7,121 nucleotides of DNA from positions 1-7,121 of the forward strand of contig CAMBHH010000175.1 of the NCBI GenBank assembly GCA_945866505.1, written 5' to 3'. The notes below the pieces were generated by a model. It was not told the DNA's origin. It worked only from the letters and a program-made list of their open reading frames with translations, and searched no databases. Source of the stretch: Flavobacterium psychrophilum. GTDB lineage: Bacteria > Bacteroidota > Bacteroidia > Flavobacteriales > Flavobacteriaceae. The translations under genes were made by a program, and so were the position numbers. Position 1 is the stretch's first letter, and each line of letters begins with the position of its first letter. This document shows positions 1 through 5,600 of this stretch, one piece after another.

Positions 1-2
1 AA

Positions 3-89
3 AAAGGAGAAGTAGTTTGTAGTGGAATTATTTCTGGAATAATCCTCACCCCAACCCTCTCCAAAGGAGAGGGAGCTAACATTGGATAA
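3..89 (+). CDS. Possible 3' end of an upstream gene, hotdog dehydratase-like tail (partial)
   Basis: The third forward frame is open from the window edge to a TAA at 87-89 and encodes 28 residues. The first half reads KGEVVCSGIISGIIL. This resembles the last beta-strand of hotdog-fold dehydratases and thioesterases, which often end in a 'dG-vv-eg---g-l' strand. A dehydratase would suit the ketosynthase/carrier operon that starts 67 bases later on the same strand. The second half, LTPTLSKGEGANIG, is the translation of a GC-rich REP-like repeat plus a few flanking bases. If the gene is real, its C-terminus was probably extended by that repeat. The fragment is too short for a firm family call, and the frame could be open by chance. 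Confidence 0.35.
   Translation, partial: KGEVVCSGIISGIILTPTLSKGEGANIG
44..77. repeat. REP-like GC-rich palindromic repeat
   Basis: CCCTCTCC (55-62) and GGAGAGGG (66-73) form a perfect 8-base inverted repeat around an AAA loop. They are preceded by CCTCACCCCAA (44-54) and followed by AGCT. The element is far more GC-rich than the surrounding DNA and has the look of the short dispersed intergenic repeats known from many bacterial genomes, including flavobacteria. It lacks a T-run, so it is unlikely to be a simple intrinsic terminator. It sits between the putative upstream gene end and the ketosynthase operon. Dispersed copies elsewhere in the genome are expected but cannot be seen here. Confidence 0.65.
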
Positions 90-156
90 AAATGACAATG
101 TGCCAATTTAAATTGATTTTTTGAAATTGCCATTGCCATTGAAATTAAAATTTTAT

Positions 157-1428
157 ATGAATAAACGTGTTGTAATTACTGGTCTAGGTGTTGTTGCTCC
201 CAATGGAGTTGGACTTGATGCGTTTACCAATGCCATAAAAAATGGAATATCGGGTATAAAGCATGACGCAGAATTGGAACGGCTGCAATTTTCTTGTCAA
301 TTAGCTGGTAAACCAGAAATTTCTACTGAATTATCCCTTAATTATTTTACAGAACTAGAACTTCGAAATTTTAATTCATCCGGAATTTTGTATGGAGTAA
401 TTGCTGGAATTGATGCTTGGAAAGATGCTGGATTAGCAGTTGAAATGAATGAAGAACCTGATTGGGATAGCGGAACAATCTTTGGAACAGGAACTTCTGG
501 CATTGATAAATTTAGAGAAAGCATCTATAAAATTGACGATTTTCAAACCCGAAGATTGGGAAGTACCGCAGTGGCACAAACCATGAATAGCGGTGTAAGT
601 GCTTATTTGGGTGGAAAATTAGGATTAGGTAATCAAGTGACAACCAATTCATCGGCTTGCACAACGGGAACAGAAAGTATTTTGATGGCTTTCGAACGTA
701 TTAAATCAGGCCAAGCAAAACGCATTTTGGCTGGCAGTACCAGCGATTCTGGCCCTTACATTTGGGGTGGATTTGATGCTATGAAAGTCTGCACTTTTAA
801 ACACAATAAAACGCCTGAACAAGGCTCAAGACCAATGTCGGCGAGTGCTTCGGGTTTTGTTCCCGGAAGTGGGGCAGGAGCTTTGGTATTGGAAGATTTA
901 GAAACGGCTTTGTCACGAGGTGCAAAAATTTATGCCGAAGTTCTTGGGGGAAACGTAAATTCTGGTGGGCAACGTGGCTTAGGGACAATGACAGCTCCAA
1001 ATCCTATTGCCGTGAAAAAATGCATTAAAGTTGCGCTAGAAAATGCAGGAATTGAATCCAGTGAAATTGATGCTATCAACGGTCATTTGACTGCCACCTC
1101 AAAAGACAGTTTGGAAATCAAGAATTGGAGTGAAGCTTTGAATAGGAGAGGAGCTGATTTTCCTTATATCAATTCCTTAAAATCGTTGGTTGGTCATTGT
1201 TTGTCAGGCGCGGGTAGCATCGAAAGTGTGGCTTCTGTATTGCAATTGTATCACGGTTTTATTTTTCCAAATAGTAATTGCGAAGATTTGCATCCTGAAA
1301 TAATCGCCATTATTGATGCTTCACGAGTTCCACAAGAATTAATTGAAAAAGAATTGACTATTATTGCCAAAGCTAGTTTTGGTTTTGGAGACGTGAATGG
1401 CTGCGTAATTCTTAAGAAATACATATAA
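157..1428 (+). CDS. Beta-ketoacyl-ACP synthase, FabF (KAS II)-like
   Basis: A thiolase-fold condensing enzyme of 423 residues, close to the usual FabF length. It should catalyse decarboxylative Claisen condensation of malonyl-ACP with an acyl primer in the cytoplasm. The N-terminal RVVITGLGVVAPNG is typical. Active-site residues are present: Cys168 in SSACTTG, His310 in GHLTAT, and Lys342 and His347 in LKSLVGHCLSGAGS. The usual HGTGT is here HLTAT and the C-terminal GFGG loop is GFGD, so this is probably a specialised rather than housekeeping enzyme. The start was set at ATG 157 because the family begins at MNKRVVIT; an in-frame TTG at 121 would add a low-complexity 12-residue leader encoded by TTGCCA-like repeats. 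A carrier protein gene follows after 3 bases. A role in flexirubin or aryl-polyene type synthesis is inferred from context. Confidence 0.93.
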   Translation: MNKRVVITGLGVVAPNGVGLDAFTNAIKNGISGIKHDAELERLQFSCQLAGKPEISTELSLNYFTELELRNFNSSGILYGVIAGIDAWKDAGLAVEMNEEPDWDSGTIFGTGTSGIDKFRESIYKIDDFQTRRLGSTAVAQTMNSGVSAYLGGKLGLGNQVTTNSSACTTGTESILMAFERIKSGQAKRILAGSTSDSGPYIWGGFDAMKVCTFKHNKTPEQGSRPMSASASGFVPGSGAGALVLEDLETALSRGAKIYAEVLGGNVNSGGQRGLGTMTAPNPIAVKKCIKVALENAGIESSEIDAINGHLTATSKDSLEIKNWSEALNRRGADFPYINSLKSLVGHCLSGAGSIESVASVLQLYHGFIFPNSNCEDLHPEIIAIIDASRVPQELIEKELTIIAKASFGFGDVNGCVILKKYI

Positions 1429-1431
1429 ACT

Positions 1432-1683
1432 ATGAACAGAAAAGAAACTATTGAAAAATTAAAGACTATCGTAAAGCCTTATATTAAAAACCAAGAAGCT
1501 TTCGATAATCTAACGGAAAGCACCGATTTTATTACTGATTTACAAATAAACTCAGCCAATTTAGTGGATGTCATTTTAGATATTGAAGAAGAATTTGATA
1601 TTATTATCGACAACGAATCTATGGAACGAATGGTTAATGTAAAAGCTGCAATGGAAATTATTGAAACCAAATTGTCTAAATAA
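1432..1683 (+). CDS. Acyl carrier protein
   Basis: An 83-residue acidic, helical protein of carrier-protein size. Ser41, in LQINSANLVDVI, aligns with the phosphopantetheine serine of the canonical DSL motif: the distance to the following EEEFDI (helix II end) is exactly that of standard ACPs. The motif itself is divergent, NSA instead of DSL. Holo-ACP would carry growing acyl chains as thioesters for the ketosynthase encoded 3 bases upstream. The gene's TAA overlaps the ATG of the PPTase gene (TAATG, 1681-1685), so the two are probably translationally coupled. The divergent motif and the private modifying enzyme suggest it is not the housekeeping AcpP; that is an inference. Confidence 0.92.
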   Translation: MNRKETIEKLKTIVKPYIKNQEAFDNLTESTDFITDLQINSANLVDVILDIEEEFDIIIDNESMERMVNVKAAMEIIETKLSK

Positions 1684-2180
1684 TGATTGGAAACGACATT
1701 ATAGATTTGGAATTAGCTCAACAAGAAACCAATTGGAAACGGAAAGGATTTTTGGATAAAATCTTTACAAAAAACGAACAATTACTTATTTTAACCGCTG
1801 ATAATCCAACTATCAAGGTTTGGAATTTGTGGAGTAGGAAAGAGGCGGCTTATAAAATTTACAATCGGAAAACACAAATTCGAGGCTATTTTCCTTTGCA
1901 ATTAGAATGTTTTGATTTGGAAATTAGCGATGAATTTACGTTTGGAACAGTAATCATAAAAGACTGTATTTTTTTTACTAAAACTGAAATTACAACTCAA
2001 TTTATCAATACCATTGCAGTTGAAAATTCCAGCGATTTCCAAATGGTTAAAATATTGGAAAACAGAAAAAATATAAAAAAAACCAATGGAATTCCAAACT
2101 ATTTCGAAAAAGACAATTCGGTTTCAAAATCTGTATCAATAAGTCATCATGGTAGATTTGAAAGAATTATTTCTATTTAA
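1683..2180 (+). CDS. 4'-phosphopantetheinyl transferase superfamily protein
   Basis: A 165-residue protein that should transfer phosphopantetheine from coenzyme A to the serine of an apo-carrier protein, most likely the ACP encoded just upstream. The two signature motifs are visible: IGNDIIDL at the N-terminus with metal-binding Asp5, and WSRKEAAYKI at 50-59 with Glu54 and Lys58. The C-terminal VSISHHGRF (151-159) is typical of bacteroidete members. The length lies between AcpS (about 125) and Sfp (about 225), and the protein has a single AcpS-like domain layout. The start is fixed by the 1-base overlap with the ACP stop and by the family N-terminus. The last 4 bases overlap the 3' end of the convergent exonuclease-like gene, leaving no room for a terminator. 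Confidence 0.88.
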   Translation: MIGNDIIDLELAQQETNWKRKGFLDKIFTKNEQLLILTADNPTIKVWNLWSRKEAAYKIYNRKTQIRGYFPLQLECFDLEISDEFTFGTVIIKDCIFFTKTEITTQFINTIAVENSSDFQMVKILENRKNIKKTNGIPNYFEKDNSVSKSVSISHHGRFERIISI

Positions 2181-2773
2181 TTCAATCCTAATCTTGATTT
2201 TAATTTCAGGAAAAGTAGCGCTATTTTATAAGCGTCTTCTGACGAAGAATTCCTGTCGCTTTTGGGGATTTTATAAATATCACATAATTCTTGAAGAGAA
2301 AATTGTTTGTTATTGATATCAAGTAATTTTCGGTGCATTATATCAATATCTAAAGCTTCGTTTTTTAATCTTCCACAATTCAATCTTTCTAAAGCTGCGT
2401 TAATCATTTCGACGTCAAAATCAATGTGATGTCCTACTAAAACAGCATTGCCAATAAAATCAATAAAAGCTTGAATACCATCAGCTTCGCCCATTTTTTT
2501 CATTTTACTTTCAACGGTAAACTCGTTTGAAATTCCATTGTCGTGAAAGAATTTATATTGTGAAAAGAAAGCTTCAAAACTATCTCCAATTAGGATGTTA
2601 TTATTGATGACAGAAAAAGAACCCATAGATAAAATGACGTCTTTATTCGGATTTAGTCCACTAGTTTCAGTACACAGCACCACAAAGCGATTTGACTTTT
2701 TTTCAAATTTAGACAGATAATTTTTCCAAAATTCAGGATATTCTTTGTTGATATTTTTTAGCCAATCTAGCAT
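2177..2773 (-). CDS. DnaQ-like DEDDh 3'-5' exonuclease fold, possibly inactive
   Basis: A 198-residue protein with the RNase T/DnaQ fold. Motif I is RFVVLCTETSGLNP (29-42), Exo II is GHHIDFDVEMIN (114-125) and Exo III is RNSSSEDAYKIALLFL (174-189). Compared with DnaQ, Glu36, Asp120 and Asp180 are kept. The first catalytic Asp is Cys34 and the catalytic His is Asn175; the Asn-to-Asp spacing of 5 matches DnaQ His162-Asp167. An active enzyme would remove 3' nucleotides using two metals, but loss of a metal ligand and of the general base predicts weak or no activity. The N-terminal 28 residues precede the fold. The ATG follows the upstream regulator's stop by a single base (TAA-A-ATG), so the two proteins are probably made together and may interact. 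Confidence 0.85.
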   Translation of the reverse strand: MLDWLKNINKEYPEFWKNYLSKFEKKSNRFVVLCTETSGLNPNKDVILSMGSFSVINNNILIGDSFEAFFSQYKFFHDNGISNEFTVESKMKKMGEADGIQAFIDFIGNAVLVGHHIDFDVEMINAALERLNCGRLKNEALDIDIMHRKLLDINNKQFSLQELCDIYKIPKSDRNSSSEDAYKIALLFLKLKSRLGLN

Positions 2774-2774
2774 T

Positions 2775-4688
2775 TTAAGAAAATTGGGTAAGTTTAAACT
2801 TGGTTTTTATTAAATCTTCCAATTCATTCATTGGAGCCAAAGCATTTTTTAAAATTTCCTTATCCACCTTTGACAATTCCTGCAAATTGATGAATTGACC
2901 GGAGTTGTCATTTTTTAAACCTTCTAAAGTTCTAATTTTTGACAAGGTTAAAAAAGCTTCGGCACAATTAAGATAAATTTCGGCATTTCGTGTGTCAATG
3001 ATTGCTAATTGCTTGAAGCGCATATAAGTATTATTAATACCTCGCAATTTATAACTCAAACTGAACAAGCGAGCACCATCAATAAGAGGAATTAAAGCAC
3101 GAGTCTTAATATCAAATTTATCCTTGTTTGGCCCATTTTCCTCGACTATAAATTTCTTAAAAAAGCTCAAAGGCGAGTTGTTTCTCAAGGCATCATTTCC
3201 TAGAAAATCAAAGAATAAAGTGTTATTATTTACATTATTGAAAATCACATTTTCAATACTTTCCTCAATTTTTTGTTCCCCAAAAGCTATTTCAAAGTCA
3301 AAGAAAATACTGCTAATCTCATTGCTGTTTTCACCTGGAGTGTTCATCCAATTACTATACTGCTTTATCCAGTCTGTCAATGATTTACACCAAAGCATAT
3401 TGCTTCCCATATGTCCGTTTGGACATAATTCATAACCTACTTTTTCGAGAATGGCTGTAGTTCTTCTTCCTAATTTTAGAAAATAATCTTTTACATCTCT
3501 GTATTTATCGGCAGTCACATCTTCAAAAATTAAAATGCTGTCCTGATCGCTGAATAATAACTGTTCTTTTCGACCTTGACTTCCGATGCTTAACCAAGCG
3601 AAGCGAGCAGGAGGAGAACCCAAATCCAAAATCGACAACTCAACAGATCGTTTGATGATGGCTAAATTTATTTCGCTGGCAATGTTTGAAACATTAAAAA
3701 TTGATACATTTTTATGAAGCGATTTTTGAATCAGATTAGTCAATCGGTCCCGAATTGATTTTAAATCTTTGGCGGACTGAGAGCGCTTAATTTCTTTGAT
3801 TAATACCCCAGGATTATTAGCCTGAGCCACGATTAAATCATGTTCAGAAATAAGACCTTTCACTTCCGATTTATCTGAACCATCTTTAGTTACACACAAA
3901 TGAGTAACATTGTTTTTTAACATCATTAGTTGGGCTTCAGCCAAAGAAATGTTTTCTACAACAGTTACCACTGGCGATGACATAATTTTATCTATTGCTG
4001 TGGTTATAGGAAATCGGCCTGTCGCAATTTTAGAGCACATATCAGTATTCGTCACGATACCAATGGGATAATTATCTTCAGAAACAATGGCGCCATTAGA
4101 TAATTCATCTGTCATTTTTTGTGCAACATCTCCCACCGTACTAGATGGTGCTACTAATAGCGGCGAAATATTATACGCCAACAACTGAAAATATAGTATT
4201 TCGGATTGCTGATTAGAATAAACATTATCAGAAACTAATTTACCGCTAATGTTTTCCTTATCATTTGGATCGCCGATATTAGTAGCAAAACTGTGCAAGA
4301 GAAAATCTAAAACTTCTGAATTATTAGCAACAAATGGGCGGAAAGTAGCTATAGGGATGCAATAAATAATACTTTCTTCGCGAGCTTTGGCCGTCATCAT
4401 ATAATTATTTTTGGCAAAAAACGGTCGCAAACCAAATATATCTCCTTCTAAACATTTATTTAATAAGGTTTCCTCAGCATCTGCGATAACAGATAAATTG
4501 ATGACTCCAGAAGCAACTACATAAAAACAATCGTGTAAAACATCATTAATTTGGAACAAAGTTTTGTGTTTTTCCAAATTTACTACTCTTATACTTGTAG
4601 CGATTTCTGACAACTCCTGAAAAGTTAAATTGTCAAATGGAGGATACTTCTTTAAGAAATCAGCAATATGTTCTGCAATCGTGTTCAT
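2775..4688 (-). CDS. cNMP-binding / CBS pair / DUF294 nucleotidyltransferase regulator
   Basis: A 637-residue soluble protein, full length for this architecture. Residues about 12-125 form a cyclic-nucleotide-binding-like beta-roll. Two CBS domains lie at about 170-230 and 236-295. A GlnD-related nucleotidyltransferase domain (DUF294) covers about 320-455, with GSQGRKEQ from 369 and the metal-binding SDQD at 380-383. A helical substrate-binding-like DUF294 C-terminal domain fills about 490-635. CBS pairs usually sense adenine nucleotides, and the GlnD relation suggests nucleotidylation of a protein or small molecule; the substrate is unknown. The GDIFGLRPF stretch (82-90) lacks the Glu of the classical FGE motif and the later phosphate-binding Arg position is unclear, so cAMP binding is doubtful. 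It is first in a two-gene operon with the exonuclease-like gene. There are no membrane segments. Confidence 0.9.
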   Translation of the reverse strand: MNTIAEHIADFLKKYPPFDNLTFQELSEIATSIRVVNLEKHKTLFQINDVLHDCFYVVASGVINLSVIADAEETLLNKCLEGDIFGLRPFFAKNNYMMTAKAREESIIYCIPIATFRPFVANNSEVLDFLLHSFATNIGDPNDKENISGKLVSDNVYSNQQSEILYFQLLAYNISPLLVAPSSTVGDVAQKMTDELSNGAIVSEDNYPIGIVTNTDMCSKIATGRFPITTAIDKIMSSPVVTVVENISLAEAQLMMLKNNVTHLCVTKDGSDKSEVKGLISEHDLIVAQANNPGVLIKEIKRSQSAKDLKSIRDRLTNLIQKSLHKNVSIFNVSNIASEINLAIIKRSVELSILDLGSPPARFAWLSIGSQGRKEQLLFSDQDSILIFEDVTADKYRDVKDYFLKLGRRTTAILEKVGYELCPNGHMGSNMLWCKSLTDWIKQYSNWMNTPGENSNEISSIFFDFEIAFGEQKIEESIENVIFNNVNNNTLFFDFLGNDALRNNSPLSFFKKFIVEENGPNKDKFDIKTRALIPLIDGARLFSLSYKLRGINNTYMRFKQLAIIDTRNAEIYLNCAEAFLTLSKIRTLEGLKNDNSGQFINLQELSKVDKEILKNALAPMNELEDLIKTKFKLTQFS

Positions 4689-4867
4689 ATCAAAATTAGG
4701 TATAATCGAACGTAAAAATAATGAATTAATAAATTATAATACTGTGATTATTCGAGTAAAACGTTTAAATTATAAATTTCTTAATATTTTCTTAAAAATA
4801 TGAATAATTTTAATAAATTAAATAGAGTTATTATACATTTATAACTCAAACTAAAACATTTTAAATC
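4689..4867. promoter_or_regulatory. Divergent AT-rich promoter region
   Basis: This 179-base gap separates the divergent starts of the CBS/DUF294 regulator gene and the DUF2911 gene, so it must hold promoters for both. It is extremely AT-rich. Minus-strand TAATTTTG (4691-4698) matches the TAnnTTTG -7 consensus exactly but ends 2 bases before the regulator ATG. Plus-strand TACATTTA (4834-4841) is a one-mismatch -7 candidate 26 bases before the DUF2911 ATG. No convincing TTTG -33 box is paired with either, so promoter positions are tentative. No Shine-Dalgarno sequence is seen at either start. Confidence 0.45.
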
Positions 4868-5374
4868 ATGGGATTAACGAAAAAAATTAATTTTTTATTT
4901 CTTGCATTATTAGTGGTAACTGGTGCTGGTGCACAAAGTAAACCTGCAAGTCCAGCAGCAGCTGCAACTGGTAAAATAAATGGGGCAACTATTTCTATAA
5001 ATTATAGTAGTCCGTCAGTAAAAGGAAGAAAAATTTGGGGAGAATTAGTACCTTTTAATAAAGTTTGGCGTGCTGGAGCAAATGACGCAACAACTTTTGA
5101 AACAGATAAGGACCTTACCATTGAAGGTTCAAAATTACCAGCAGGCAAATATTCGTTTTTTGTAATTCCAAATGAAAAAGAATGTATCATTATTTTCAAT
5201 AAAGATGCTAAACAATGGGGAGCTTATAAATATAAAGAAAAAGAAGATCAGATCAGAGTAACTGTAAAACAGCAACCAACTGATTCAAGTACCGAAAGTT
5301 TGATTTTTACCATCAAAGAGAATTCAATTGTTTTGAGTTGGGAAAAATGGAATATTCCAATTGCTGTAAAATAA
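4868..5374 (+). CDS. Secreted DUF2911 domain protein
   Basis: A 168-residue protein with a clear Sec signal peptide: KK at 5-6, a hydrophobic core about 8-19 and an AGA|Q cleavage site after residue 22. The mature protein is expected in the periplasm or outside the cell. There is no lipobox Cys. After an Ala/Pro/Ser-rich linker (24-34), the DUF2911 domain fills about 36-165, with the hallmark KVWRAGANDATTFET (65-79), LPAGKYSFFVIP (90-101) and a C-terminal LSWEKWNIPI strand. The family is common in Bacteroidota and has no established biochemical function. The gene is monocistronic: it has its own upstream region and a strong terminator 20 bases after its stop. The start is the only ATG that gives the signal peptide. 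Confidence 0.9.
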   Translation: MGLTKKINFLFLALLVVTGAGAQSKPASPAAAATGKINGATISINYSSPSVKGRKIWGELVPFNKVWRAGANDATTFETDKDLTIEGSKLPAGKYSFFVIPNEKECIIIFNKDAKQWGAYKYKEKEDQIRVTVKQQPTDSSTESLIFTIKENSIVLSWEKWNIPIAVK

Positions 5375-5394
5375 ATTTATAAAGTTATGTTTGT

Positions 5395-5432
5395 AAAGCA
5401 TTATCAAGAGATCTTGGTGATGCTTTTTTTTT
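5395..5432 (+). terminator. Intrinsic terminator after the DUF2911 gene
   Basis: AAAGCATTATCAAG (5395-5408) pairs with CTTGGTGATGCTTT (5413-5426) through 14 base pairs, two of them G-U wobbles, around a 4-base AGAT loop. The stem runs directly into nine T residues (5424-5432). It begins 20 bases after the DUF2911 stop. The minus-strand side lacks a comparable T-run, so it serves the plus strand and is not an obvious terminator for the convergent NADH dehydrogenase gene. Confidence 0.9.
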
Positions 5433-5453
5433 GAATGAAATTATGAACGCTTT

Positions 5454-5492
5454 GTCATAATGGGAATTGATTCTATAATTACCATTTATGAC
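5454..5492. repeat. Imperfect inverted repeat in a convergent intergenic gap
   Basis: GTCATAATGG (5454-5463) and CCATTTATGAC (5482-5492) are complementary except for one unpaired A, around an 18-base loop, and are followed by CCTTTTT (5493-5499). It lies between the DUF2911 terminator and the 3' end of the NADH dehydrogenase gene. It could be a second, weaker terminator or an RNA-stabilising hairpin. Its function is not shown by the sequence. Confidence 0.4.
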
Positions 5493-5531
5493 CCTTTTTA
5501 CGATTATATTTTGAACTATAATTTATATTAT

Positions 5532-5548
5532 GTAAAATAGAATTTTAC
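5532..5548. repeat. Short perfect hairpin downstream of the NADH dehydrogenase gene
   Basis: GTAAAAT (5532-5538) and ATTTTAC (5542-5548) form a perfect 7-base inverted repeat with an AGA loop, 53 bases past the 3' end of the minus-strand NADH dehydrogenase gene. The stem is AT-rich and no long T-run follows on the minus strand, so it would be a weak terminator at best. It is the only hairpin close to that gene's end. Confidence 0.3.
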
Positions 5549-5600
5549 TATCGTTATCATTGTATCATTTTTATTTCTTTATAAATCTTGACACTGTAAA

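Noticed and set aside
121..150. Short tandem repeats TTGCCA/TTGAAATT before the ketosynthase
   Set aside because: Only two imperfect units are present in AT-rich DNA; this is insufficient to call a regulatory repeat or phase-variable tract.
121..156. TTG start giving a 12-residue longer ketosynthase
   Set aside because: The extra residues come from a TTGCCATTGCC-like low-complexity stretch and precede the canonical MNKRVVIT start; ATG 157 fits the family.
797..1000. Minus-strand open frame within the ketosynthase gene
   Set aside because: It is antisense to conserved ketosynthase motifs and is Leu/Ser/His-rich, as expected of a shadow frame.
2040..2085. A-rich run in the PPTase gene as a possible slippage site
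   Set aside because: The frame is intact to a sensible family C-terminus, so nothing suggests programmed frameshifting.
3124..3435. 103-codon plus-strand open frame inside the regulator gene
   Set aside because: It is antisense to well-conserved DUF294 coding sequence, with low-complexity Leu/Ser/Lys content and no start context.
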